Part shown: positions 36,684-45,624 of the stretch, one piece after another
Layout: each line of letters starts with the position of its first letter
Position numbering within the stretch: position 1 is the first letter of the stretch
Position numbers and translations under genes: made by a program
Notes under the pieces: model-generated
What the model saw: the letters and a program-made list of their open reading frames with translations, nothing else
Told to the model about the DNA's origin: nothing
The model's database searches: none
DNA from: Olivibacter sitiensis DSM 17696
Lineage (GTDB): Bacteria > Bacteroidota > Bacteroidia > Sphingobacteriales > Sphingobacteriaceae
Assembly: GCF_000427965.1 (NCBI RefSeq)
Contig: NZ_ATZA01000007.1
Location: 1-64,000 of the forward strand
Reading direction: 5' to 3'
DNA length: 64,000 nt

Positions 36684-37115
36684 TTATACAACATGGTAGT
36701 ATTGTTCCCAACCCTTCCTTGGCGGAGGTCCTGTAAGGAAGTCATTCACAATTTTGCTGTTCGTAATTCGCTTGGTTTTTCGATTAAACTCCAGTTTCGT
36801 ATTTAAACGTCGCGTTGTGACGCTCAGTGCCAATACCTGGCTCAGCGGCGCGGCCACCTCAAAAGGCGAACGTGTCTTTTCCTCTCCTTTGCAGGCCAGT
36901 AGAAAGTTTTTGGAGGCAAATCCTGTGTTATACAACTCGGCAATAATCTCTGCTCTCCCGTTATCTGCACCTATGCAGGCCGGGTTGACTCGCTCATTGG
37001 CTCCTGCTAGCTTAAAAGTTGGAGAGCGGCCTTTTCCGATGAGCAAATCTGGCGCTACAGCCATCGCTAAGCTTTGCTTCAAAAAAGATCTCCTTGAATT
37101 TTTGTGTTTCTTCAT
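36684..37115 (-). pseudogene. Gfo/Idh/MocA oxidoreductase with large internal in-frame deletion
   Basis: The 143 codons join two separate ends of a protein normally about 430-480 residues long. Residues 1-67 carry the twin-arginine-like signal RRSFLKQS and the beginning of the Rossmann fold (ERVNPACIGADNGRA, itself altered from the usual GxGxxG). Residues 68-143 match the extreme C-terminus of the family (FLLACKGEEKTRSPFEVAAP through GPPPRKGWEQYY). The missing middle contains most of the NAD site, the EKP motif and the catalytic lysine/histidine. The junction is near 36914. The reading frame is intact, so a short protein may be made, but it cannot be an oxidoreductase. Confidence 0.85.
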
Positions 37116-37327
37116 GTAAGTTACAATTGGTTTTACTTTGAAATGTGGAAGATATCATTCATCACAACATATCGATTTAATTAATTTTTGAATAGTGTCT
37201 AACAGCAGATGTCGAAAATTTCCAACACCGCCTCTCGCAAATTAAGTCGAAGTGACTAATTTAGCAAAAACAAATAATACCATGTCAATAATGGATAAAT
37301 TCATAAAAGATGTGGACTCCTCAAAGC

Positions 37328-38200
37328 CTATTTCTCAGCTTTCTTAAGAAGGTCTTTGTAGTCAATTAGCTCAATTCCCTTTGCATTTATCATTTTTTTC
37401 ACTTTCTCGCTCCTTAACAAATCTGTCACGCCGTGACGGTCTTCCGCCATGTTTTCATATCCGATATGCCCAACTGATTCAAGTTCTTCATTATTTAATG
37501 CGGGATGGTCAACGAACAGGTATTCCTTGCCATGCTCTAGTCCATCCAACATCTTGATGAAACTTGATTCTTTTTCTTGAAAAGTATTCTTCGGACCATC
37601 ATAGCTAATGCGTTGTATATTATAGTCATCACCTTCTATTACTATTAGATTATACTCTTTCGCCAGTTTTTTGACCATCATCAGCACTTTTTCGTCAAAA
37701 CTCATCGAGCCCATATGTCCAGAGAGGTGACTTGTCCATGGAACATTCTTTAGCATTAGCTCTATTTGCGCCCTGAATTCGGCTTCTATTTCCGAGAGCT
37801 GCCAATCATTCTCCATAACGGACTGATTCGGATAAGCGGCATTGGGCCAAATCATTGGGTAGAAAAAGCCATTACTATCCGTCAAGCTGGGACAATGTGT
37901 CAACGGCCGCCATTTTATATTTTCCCATTCACTGGTAATGGCCAAATGTACCCCCACGTCCACGCCCGAATGTTCCCGAAGCAATTCTACTGCTTCGGGC
38001 AACCATGCGGCAACAGGTATTACTTCTACAGAAGTAGTAATTCCGTTTACATAGGTATCTATTGATGCCCTATTTATCGAATGAAACGCCGCCAAATCAT
38101 CTGAACGGACTATCAACCTTGGCGCTTGTCCACGCAAGGGAGTAAATACGAAGAGAAAAAGAAGTGTCAAGGCCAATTTTTCAATGTTTTTATCGATCAT
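37328..38200 (-). CDS. YdjC/ChbG-family carbohydrate deacetylase, secreted
   Basis: 290 residues from the ATG at 38200, giving a signal peptide (MIDKNIEKLALTLLFLFVF). An upstream start would overlap the rhamnosidase gene. PRLIVRSDDLA supplies the metal-binding Asp pair; VGVHLAIT and TSHLSGHMG supply the metal and catalytic histidines. The family removes N- or O-acetyl groups from oligosaccharides. It lies 25 bases downstream of the rhamnosidase and probably deacetylates the same glycan. The signal peptide indicates periplasmic action, unlike cytosolic ChbG. Confidence 0.85.
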   Translation of the reverse strand: MIDKNIEKLALTLLFLFVFTPLRGQAPRLIVRSDDLAAFHSINRASIDTYVNGITTSVEVIPVAAWLPEAVELLREHSGVDVGVHLAITSEWENIKWRPLTHCPSLTDSNGFFYPMIWPNAAYPNQSVMENDWQLSEIEAEFRAQIELMLKNVPWTSHLSGHMGSMSFDEKVLMMVKKLAKEYNLIVIEGDDYNIQRISYDGPKNTFQEKESSFIKMLDGLEHGKEYLFVDHPALNNEELESVGHIGYENMAEDRHGVTDLLRSEKVKKMINAKGIELIDYKDLLKKAEK

Positions 38201-38225
38201 CTTTTCAAAATCTAAAATTTTCGTG

Positions 38226-40970
38226 CTACTGGGAATCATCCGTTTCAAAAAGGTATTTCCCCGAGGCAACACTGTATACGGCAAAACCATCTTCCCATTG
38301 GACAAAGGAGGCTCCCGGGGTTGCTCTCACGACACCATCTTTTTTACTTTTAACATAAACCGTGGCCGTTGTATTTCCAGGAATCTCGACCGCTATGGTA
38401 TAGGTATTGCCCACTATCGCCCAGTCGGACACGATCAGTCCATAGGGAGAGTTGTACGTTCCCTTGGCCCAAGTAAGGTCACCTCCAGGTTGCGGCTTAA
38501 TCTGCACTTCCTTGAAACCGGGCTTTGCAGGATTGATGCCCAGCAAGGAACGGAAAAACCATTCTTCTGTAGAACCAAACATCGGGTGGTTTTGCGATGG
38601 GCTACTTTCGGGATATTGCCACGATTCCCAAAGAGAGGTGGCTCCTTCGGCGAGCATATATCCCCAGCTTGGAAAGTCGCGTTGATTGGCTAAGCGGTAG
38701 GCAATATGATTCATATTTTTTTTGCGCAAGACATCGAATCCCATCTTCGCGGCAAAAATCCCTGTAGATAAGTGCCAATTATGGCGTTCATACTCCTTCA
38801 ACAGCACATCGAATGTCAAATCCGCTTCGGGCGAAAAGTCATAATATAACGCAAATAGCTGTGCCGCCTGCGTGGCATTGTCAAAGCGTCCGGTGCCCGG
38901 CATCAGATATTTGCGAGTAATTAGCCTTTTGATATTCGCAGCCAACGTTTCGTGGCGTGCAGCATCTTCATCCTTACCCAATATAGCTGCAAATTCGGCA
39001 ATTAGTTTTGCATGGTGATAATAGAAGGCACTTGCGGAAAAAGCTTCAGCCCGAGGGTCAAGCGCATTGTGGTCGCCAATATCCCAATGAAACAGCCCGT
39101 TGATGGCTTTTGATTGTATAAAGTCCATTTGCTTCACGAACATGGGATAACAATGTGCAATGATTCGTTTGTCTCCATAAAACTCATATACTTTTTTCTG
39201 AAGATAAGGAAATGCCAATTGCCAGCCTAAGGGTCCGGAATCGTCGCCCAATCCCTTGTCTGCAATACCGGTAAAAGGTGCAATCTCCGTGATACCTCCT
39301 TCAGGCCTTTGGTCGTTGATGAAATCGCGCACGGTTTTCCAATAAAAGCTGGCCATATCGAAGTTGTAGATGTACGATTCGGCTACGGCAAACATATCAC
39401 CCCCATACCCCATTTTTTCACGGGCAGGGCAGTCGGACTGCACGCTGAACACGTTACTTAGAAAAGTTCGCAAAGTGACGTCATGTAGCTGATTGAACAT
39501 GTCATTGGAACAGGCAAATGTGCCGTTAGTCTTCAAATTGGCAGCAAGGCGGATACCCTCCACATTTTCTGTGGTCAACTTGCCTGGCCAGCCGAACACT
39601 TCCACATATCGGAATCCATGAAACGTGAAATGAGGCGTATATTCTTCAGTAGCTCCTCCTTTAAGTACATAAGCATCCTCCTGATAAGCATCTGGAGGAG
39701 CACCCGGCCCGCCTTTGATCCCCCAGGCACTTTTGATCTGACCTGCCACGCTCGTCATCCAGTTGAGCGTACTATCAGCATATATATCCTCCCCATATCG
39801 GAGCGTAACTTGGGTACCACGGCTGCCCTTTAGCTTAATTCGAGCAACTCCGGCAAAATTCACGCCCATATCGACGATATAGCTTCCCTGCTCGGTCTGC
39901 CAGACACTCACTGGCTTCACGACTTCCCTGATTCGCACGGGGGGCTGCAGTTGCGGAACAAGCAGGCCATCGGGACCTTGTTCTATTACCGCAGGTTTCC
40001 ATAGCGACGGATCAGTCCCTGCCCTATTCCAGTTTTTCACTTCAAGTTGAGCATCGTAACGTTCTCCAAGGTAAATATTGTTTCGGATGACCGGTCCTTT
40101 TGCCGTGCTCCATGATTCGTCCGTCACGATTGTTTCCGTGGTGCCGTCCTTATATGTCAATAAAAGCTGCGCTTTCACTATAGGGCGCCCTGTCTGCTGG
40201 TGATCACGCAGGTTGAAACGCCCAAACAAGCGAAGTGGCAAAGGGTTGTACCAGCCATTGCCCAGCATCACGCCCGCTACGTTTTTGCCCTTCTTTATCA
40301 TCCCGGTTACGTCATGCGTTACATATAGCACTTCCTTACGGTGCGCTGTCCATCCAGGATCGAGGATGTTTTCGCTCACTTTTTTGCCATTAAACGATGC
40401 CTCGTAGTAACCGAGTCCGCAGATATACAAGCGGGCGGAGGCAATGTCCCTTTTCACGTCAAACTCCTTTCGGAAGAGCGGCATGGGATCATCTTGATAG
40501 AACTCTTCATCCTTTTCAAACTGTTGTTGTCCGTCACCTATCCAATGGGCTTTCCAGTCTTTCTGAGAAAGCATCGCTGTCTCAAACCAAGCGGGATCGC
40601 TCCACTCAGATGCTATCCCTTCGACGTTGAATACACGTACTTTCCAATAGTAGCGTTGGAAAGGTTTAATGGGCTTGCCATTCCATTCCACCAGCACGGA
40701 TTGGTCGGAATGCACTTTCCCACTGCACCAGGTGGTAGTTTCTGCTGCCTGCAAACCATCCACCGTCTCGCTTACCAACAACTCATATGCCGACTGCTTT
40801 ACGTCGTTTCTCCCAGCTGCTATCGCCCAGCTAAATCTTGGCGATGAAGTTGCTAATCCCAAGGGGTTTTCAGCAAATTCGCACGTGAGTGACGTAGGAA
40901 AGAAATCCGCCGCTTTCACATGTAGGGCCCAGACTAGAGATAGGACTGAAAACAATATTACTTTTTTCAT
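38226..40970 (-). CDS. Alpha-L-rhamnosidase (GH78)
   Basis: 914 residues with a signal peptide (ending near HVKA). N-terminal Fn3/beta domains, then an (alpha/alpha)6 barrel. DCPAREKMGYGGD carries the general acid region and EGATSLWESW the catalytic base Glu, both typical of GH78. It releases terminal alpha-L-rhamnose from polysaccharides or glycosides. It starts four bases after the FAD oxidoreductase stop, so the two are tightly coupled. It is the most substrate-informative gene of the locus, pointing to a rhamnose-containing glycan. Confidence 0.93.
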   Translation of the reverse strand: MKKVILFSVLSLVWALHVKAADFFPTSLTCEFAENPLGLATSSPRFSWAIAAGRNDVKQSAYELLVSETVDGLQAAETTTWCSGKVHSDQSVLVEWNGKPIKPFQRYYWKVRVFNVEGIASEWSDPAWFETAMLSQKDWKAHWIGDGQQQFEKDEEFYQDDPMPLFRKEFDVKRDIASARLYICGLGYYEASFNGKKVSENILDPGWTAHRKEVLYVTHDVTGMIKKGKNVAGVMLGNGWYNPLPLRLFGRFNLRDHQQTGRPIVKAQLLLTYKDGTTETIVTDESWSTAKGPVIRNNIYLGERYDAQLEVKNWNRAGTDPSLWKPAVIEQGPDGLLVPQLQPPVRIREVVKPVSVWQTEQGSYIVDMGVNFAGVARIKLKGSRGTQVTLRYGEDIYADSTLNWMTSVAGQIKSAWGIKGGPGAPPDAYQEDAYVLKGGATEEYTPHFTFHGFRYVEVFGWPGKLTTENVEGIRLAANLKTNGTFACSNDMFNQLHDVTLRTFLSNVFSVQSDCPAREKMGYGGDMFAVAESYIYNFDMASFYWKTVRDFINDQRPEGGITEIAPFTGIADKGLGDDSGPLGWQLAFPYLQKKVYEFYGDKRIIAHCYPMFVKQMDFIQSKAINGLFHWDIGDHNALDPRAEAFSASAFYYHHAKLIAEFAAILGKDEDAARHETLAANIKRLITRKYLMPGTGRFDNATQAAQLFALYYDFSPEADLTFDVLLKEYERHNWHLSTGIFAAKMGFDVLRKKNMNHIAYRLANQRDFPSWGYMLAEGATSLWESWQYPESSPSQNHPMFGSTEEWFFRSLLGINPAKPGFKEVQIKPQPGGDLTWAKGTYNSPYGLIVSDWAIVGNTYTIAVEIPGNTTATVYVKSKKDGVVRATPGASFVQWEDGFAVYSVASGKYLFETDDSQ

Positions 40971-40974
40971 CTAT

Positions 40975-42648
40975 TTATTTTTCTATCACCAAAACAGGAC
41001 TTTCCAAAACCTGACCGTCCTCTTTCAATACGCTTTTTAGCTGATCATAATCCACGTCCTGAACTGCCCAATCATGATCTATGGCCAGAATGGCTGCGGA
41101 TGCTGCCGACTGGCCCAGGATCATGAATACTGGCTCCATGCGTATCGAACCAAAAGCGATGTGCGAACTGGACATGCATACAGACACCAATAAATTTTCA
41201 CATTCCTCCTTTTTAGGTATTATTGACTGATATGGTATTTTATATGGCCCAGGCAGGTGGACACCAATATCGCCTTCATTTTGCACAAATCCGTCCAGCT
41301 TGACGTAGCGCTGCACATTATGAGAATCCAGCGTGTAGGACCCCATACCTACGGGATCGGCCACCTCGGCTCGATTAAAAATTTCATGTTCGGTAGTCAC
41401 ACGGTCGCCGACCATGCGCCTTGCCTCCCGAATGTATAGCTGGCGGGGCCAGTTTCCGTTGTCCGTAAACTCATCTTTGGCCAATCCCCATTGGGACATC
41501 TTTTCCCGAACCTCTTCCGGTACTTTCGGATCATTGGACAGGAAGTACATCAGTCCTTTCTGGTAATCCTCATGTTCCCTGATAATTTCCTTCCTTCGCT
41601 CGTAGCTGGCCTCTGGATAGTCATAGCTCATGCCTATGAAATCGGTACTGAATGGCCCGTGGTTGTTCGTATCCGTCTTGCGGTTGGGGATGATGTCGAA
41701 CTTGCTGAAGGTTTGTCGCCATCCAGAAGCGAAGACCCTTGCCAGCAACTCATAGTTCTCGGGACTGTAGTTATCCGGTCTAGGGAATACCACTCGGTTT
41801 TCGGGATGATTGCTCAAACACATACGGAAGCAGTAGGCTTGTACACGGTGGTCGCCTTCACCATATTCACCGGGATACTCGGCCGAAACGCCGTAGAGTA
41901 GTCCACTGGTGGAGTCACCGGATATTTTGTAGGGGCTGATGTCTGCCCCAAACCAGTGAGAGTGGTGCAACACTCCCACCTGCACACCGTTCCATTGCTC
42001 GCCATATACGCTATTGGCTTCACGGCCTACATGATAGCTGACTCCCGATGCAGCCAACAGATCGCCTTCGTAGGTAGCATCAATAAACATTTTGCCTTTA
42101 TAAGTATTGCCACTCAACGTGGTGATTGATGTGATCCGACCGTTTTCCTTTTTGACACCAGACTCCCTGTTGAGCCATTCGTCGCGCCGCACGTCGATGT
42201 CATATTCGACTACGTAATCTTCAAAGATCTTTTCGGCCACATGGGGCTCGAATATCCACATGGTGCGCGCATCGCCATCGATAGCAGGTGTTCCCTGTCC
42301 CTTGTTGCCGTATTGCTCCTTTTTTTCCCACTGCCAGGCGGCGCTGTCCTGATAATGGAGATAAACACGGTGGTAGAAATCGCGCGCGAGGCCACCGATG
42401 ACAGACTTATCGCCCGTATCAGTGAACCCCAGCCCTCCCGAGGATAGGCCACCCAAATGGGTATCTGGAGAGACGACGACGACGGATTTACCGGATTTTT
42501 TCACCTGCACGGCCGCGGTGATGGCTGCCGAGGTTCCGCCATATATGACTACATCGGCCTCTACCGATTTTTTGCGATCGATGCTGGTGCAGGACTGACT
42601 AATCGTTAAGAAAAAAATTGCGAGTAGAAGAAAGATACTGCTTTTCAT
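40975..42648 (-). CDS. FAD-dependent oxidoreductase lipoprotein (FAD_oxidored family)
   Basis: 557 residues. Lipobox SQSC near residue 20 suggests membrane anchoring. The FAD-binding start VVIYGGTSAAITAAVQ and the HLGGLSSGGLGFTD segment define the FAD_oxidored (PF12831) family, common in Bacteroidota carbohydrate loci. The substrate is unknown; a sugar or sugar-derived alcohol is inferred from the neighbours. With the DUF1080 protein it could take part in an oxidative route of glycoside cleavage. Upstream GH5 gene is 126 bases away. Confidence 0.85.
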   Translation of the reverse strand: MKSSIFLLLAIFFLTISQSCTSIDRKKSVEADVVIYGGTSAAITAAVQVKKSGKSVVVVSPDTHLGGLSSGGLGFTDTGDKSVIGGLARDFYHRVYLHYQDSAAWQWEKKEQYGNKGQGTPAIDGDARTMWIFEPHVAEKIFEDYVVEYDIDVRRDEWLNRESGVKKENGRITSITTLSGNTYKGKMFIDATYEGDLLAASGVSYHVGREANSVYGEQWNGVQVGVLHHSHWFGADISPYKISGDSTSGLLYGVSAEYPGEYGEGDHRVQAYCFRMCLSNHPENRVVFPRPDNYSPENYELLARVFASGWRQTFSKFDIIPNRKTDTNNHGPFSTDFIGMSYDYPEASYERRKEIIREHEDYQKGLMYFLSNDPKVPEEVREKMSQWGLAKDEFTDNGNWPRQLYIREARRMVGDRVTTEHEIFNRAEVADPVGMGSYTLDSHNVQRYVKLDGFVQNEGDIGVHLPGPYKIPYQSIIPKKEECENLLVSVCMSSSHIAFGSIRMEPVFMILGQSAASAAILAIDHDWAVQDVDYDQLKSVLKEDGQVLESPVLVIEK

Positions 42649-42774
42649 GAAAATCTAGAGTTATGTTATGGTTATATTTATAAATGGTTTTGTGCGTTGA
42701 GGTAATAATTGAATGTCAATTTGTATTTATTATATTAAAAATCAAAATTTTACAAAATATATTTCTTCAATAGA

Positions 42775-43935
42775 CTAGTATTTTTGCAGTAACTTCAATA
42801 GCCTGCTATCTAGTTTGCACCCATACCAGTCCTCATAGGCGACATCTTTTCTTCCTGAATCAAGTAAACCGAAATCGCCACGAAAATTCCATAATCCCCA
42901 TCCAATACCACTCGAACCCAACACATCTAATTGGTCTTCAAACCACGCTAGAAAGACCTTATGGGGAGTTTCTTTGAAACAACCGCATTCTCCGCAATGC
43001 ACACCTATCCCTTGTTTTACTAAATCCATCCAGGGTCTGTAGAAGTCCTCAAGTACTTCCCTATCATATCTCTTACCATTGATCATAGCAGGCCATACGG
43101 GCATGGGTGCATCGTCAGGATTTTTCCATACCCAGCCAGCACGATAGTGGGACACATCATGTGGAAAATATCCCCTGCAACTCTGCGCGATGGGCAAATC
43201 CATCAATTCGGGGATCACCAAAGCCCCGCCATTATTGCCGTCTGCCACAACAAGCCTATCCGCATTTTGCTGATGGATGACCTGCAAGGAGCTTTTGGCC
43301 ACCTTTCGGTAAATATCGCCGGGGATGGCTTGAGCAGGAGCAAACTGGTCATTCATATCTTCTTTGAAGCATGGCTCGTTGACCAGGTCGAAACTCAGAA
43401 GTCGTGGAGCAACGTGGCGGAAACGCTTGGCCCACATATCCCAATGGACATAGAACGCATCTTGTGCTTCTTGGTCTTTCCAAAGATTGAAGGGTTCGCG
43501 AAAGCCCGCATTGATACAAAATCCGGGAGCACGGTGTAGGTTGAGGCTCACATGTAGGTTGTACTTATTGGCCAGATACACCAATTCCTCAACAGCTTCA
43601 AGGGGCTCCTCCTTGAAATCAATGGTTTCCTCCGGCGTAATATCTTTGCCAAGGGATGGATTGTATTTTAGATAAGTGGGGTATGCCAATGGTATACGTA
43701 CAAAATCGAACCCCCAATCTGCCATCCATTTAAAATCCTGCTCGGTAGCGACAAGCAGCTTGTAGTCCGCGACATAGGGGCGGTGTGAGAAAAAATTAAG
43801 AAAATTAAATCCCCGCCAGCGTGGTAGTTTATTTTGTATAGGTTTGGTTTTCCCCGAAAAAACATTGGGCATTCCTGCCAAGGCAAGGCCTGCAGAAGCT
43901 GCTATTAAAAATTCGCGACGATTGATACAGTCCAT
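42775..43935 (-). CDS. Glycoside hydrolase family 5 enzyme
   Basis: 386 residues. The N-terminus NRREFLIAASAGLALAG resembles a twin-arginine export signal. A (beta/alpha)8 barrel follows; LVNEPCF holds the acid/base Glu, preceded by LSFD, and GVHCGECG holds the nucleophile Glu. Beta-glucosidic or mannosidic backbone cleavage is typical of the family; the exact activity is not predictable by eye. First gene after the susD hairpin in the polysaccharide locus. Confidence 0.87.
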   Translation of the reverse strand: MDCINRREFLIAASAGLALAGMPNVFSGKTKPIQNKLPRWRGFNFLNFFSHRPYVADYKLLVATEQDFKWMADWGFDFVRIPLAYPTYLKYNPSLGKDITPEETIDFKEEPLEAVEELVYLANKYNLHVSLNLHRAPGFCINAGFREPFNLWKDQEAQDAFYVHWDMWAKRFRHVAPRLLSFDLVNEPCFKEDMNDQFAPAQAIPGDIYRKVAKSSLQVIHQQNADRLVVADGNNGGALVIPELMDLPIAQSCRGYFPHDVSHYRAGWVWKNPDDAPMPVWPAMINGKRYDREVLEDFYRPWMDLVKQGIGVHCGECGCFKETPHKVFLAWFEDQLDVLGSSGIGWGLWNFRGDFGLLDSGRKDVAYEDWYGCKLDSRLLKLLQKY

Positions 43936-44020
43936 GGATAAATATTTTATATTATTTCTAGGCCAGTCATACCGTGGCCAAACAATCCCAGTTATCTCTA
44001 GCTTCCAAGCGAGGCAAAAA

Positions 44021-44054
44021 AGCCACCCAAAATGGCACTATCTTTTGGGTGGCT
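44021..44054 (-). terminator. Strong hairpin downstream of susD
   Basis: A perfect 12-bp stem (AGCCACCCAAAA / TTTTGGGTGGCT, 10-base loop) followed on the minus strand by TTTTTTG, seven bases after the susD stop. It should end most susCD transcripts and leave the enzyme genes downstream at lower levels or under another promoter. Confidence 0.85.
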
Positions 44055-44060
44055 GATCCG

Positions 44061-45602
44061 TCAATAACCCGTATTCTGGCTCAGATTGGGGTTTTCGTCC
44101 ACTTCGCCAGACGGCAACGGAAAATTGATATTATATTCCTGAAATTGAAGATCGATCAGCAACGAGGCGAAATCTAAGGCCTTCAAGTCAATTTCTCCGG
44201 CGATATGCCTGCGGCGCAGATCCCACCAACGATGTCCTTCCTCAAAGGCAAGTTCAAGTCGCCTCTCCTGAAAAACCCATTCCAATACGGTGCTGGAATT
44301 TGTTTCGGACATGTCACGATTTGCTGGCACTGCGGAGGGCACTCCGTTTTCGGTTGAGTTTCTCGCCCTTTCACGAACGTCATTGATCAAGCCAATGGCC
44401 TGAGACAAGCTACCCCCACTCCGCACAATGGCCTCCGCCTGTAGAAGTAGGACATCGGCATAACGCAGGATACGGGGATTGTTGATACTCACGCCATTTA
44501 CTGGGCCCGAGGCTCCTGCTGCATAAGCATTGTGCGTGACATATTTTTTGACATTGATGAGTACACCATCACTCAAATTGATGTTGTAGCTTTTCCGAGG
44601 ATCACCGTCTTCGTACGCATTTTTTATTGAAGAAGTAGCCGAGAAATAGGAATTGCCAATCCAGGATGGCAGTTGGTTAAACATGCCCGTGTAATGGCCA
44701 ATTTCTCCAATCACGGCGAATGCGTCATTACCACCTGCTCCACCGACAAAGGGATTGACGTTTCCTGCGGAGCTATTGGCCTGGTATTCAAACAACGATT
44801 CGGCATTGTTCTCCTTAGAGGCATTAAAGTTGTCACTATACTGCGGCATCAGTGAAACACCCGATATGGCATTAAAATTGGCGATAGCTTCCGTGAAGTC
44901 GGTGCTTGTATTATTTATTGTACCCCTGAACACCAAGCATTTGCCCCGTAGTCCCAAAGCGGAATTTCTGACTGCCCTTCCCTTGTACTCTGAAGGCCAG
45001 CTATCGGGCAGCAGGGACGCCGCTTCCTGCAAATCGGCTATTGCCTGATCTAGCAACTGTGTCGCAGTCGAGTTGGGAGGATATGCATCTGCAAGATATA
45101 GGATTCGTTCCGTTACCAAGGGGGCCGTTCCGTATACATTCCATAATGCAAAATACATGTAAGCGCGCAAAAACAAAGCCTCTCCCCTGTTGTAGCCTTT
45201 CAAAGTAGGGTCTGACAGATAAATTTCATCGCCATTTTCATCTATTTTTTGCAATACGGTATTGGCACGCGCAATAAGTTGATAAGCAAATCGATAGTAA
45301 TTGTTCAATTGCTCGTTAGAACCGTTAAGCGCGGTAAAATTCTCAAGCGCGTATCCCGCAGGGGAGGTGAGGTCATCGCTCGGAAGCAACGTGACTGGAA
45401 GAACATGGCTGTTTTGCCCACCCCTGAACGCATAAAAGAAGGACAGCTTTTGATAAATGCCAAAAACCGCTTGTTGCATGTGATCCTCATTCTGGAAAAA
45501 TCCGGATTCTATGTCTCCAATTGGATCAAGGTTTATCGTTTCCTCACTGCAAGCGCCGAGAAACATAACCAGTACCAATATGATGGATATTATCTTGTTC
45601 AT
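44061..45602 (-). CDS. SusD/RagB-family glycan-binding lipoprotein
   Basis: 513 residues from the ATG at 45602 (MNKIISIILVLVMFLGAC, lipobox with Cys18); the frame extends 31 codons further without support. TPR-like helical SusD fold with the conserved VLEWVFQERRLELAFEEGHRWWDLRR motif region near the C-terminus. It caps the SusC barrel on the cell surface and binds the glycan. It begins 22 bases after the SusC stop. Confidence 0.95.
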   Translation of the reverse strand: MNKIISIILVLVMFLGACSEETINLDPIGDIESGFFQNEDHMQQAVFGIYQKLSFFYAFRGGQNSHVLPVTLLPSDDLTSPAGYALENFTALNGSNEQLNNYYRFAYQLIARANTVLQKIDENGDEIYLSDPTLKGYNRGEALFLRAYMYFALWNVYGTAPLVTERILYLADAYPPNSTATQLLDQAIADLQEAASLLPDSWPSEYKGRAVRNSALGLRGKCLVFRGTINNTSTDFTEAIANFNAISGVSLMPQYSDNFNASKENNAESLFEYQANSSAGNVNPFVGGAGGNDAFAVIGEIGHYTGMFNQLPSWIGNSYFSATSSIKNAYEDGDPRKSYNINLSDGVLINVKKYVTHNAYAAGASGPVNGVSINNPRILRYADVLLLQAEAIVRSGGSLSQAIGLINDVRERARNSTENGVPSAVPANRDMSETNSSTVLEWVFQERRLELAFEEGHRWWDLRRRHIAGEIDLKALDFASLLIDLQFQEYNINFPLPSGEVDENPNLSQNTGY

Positions 45603-45624
45603 AAAATGATTATTTAGCATTAAA

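Noticed and set aside
38201-38305. Upstream extension of the YdjC-type deacetylase
   Set aside because: It overlaps the rhamnosidase coding region and would bury the signal peptide.
40341-40847. 168-codon frame antisense to the rhamnosidase
   Set aside because: Shadow of a well supported GH78 gene; no domain.
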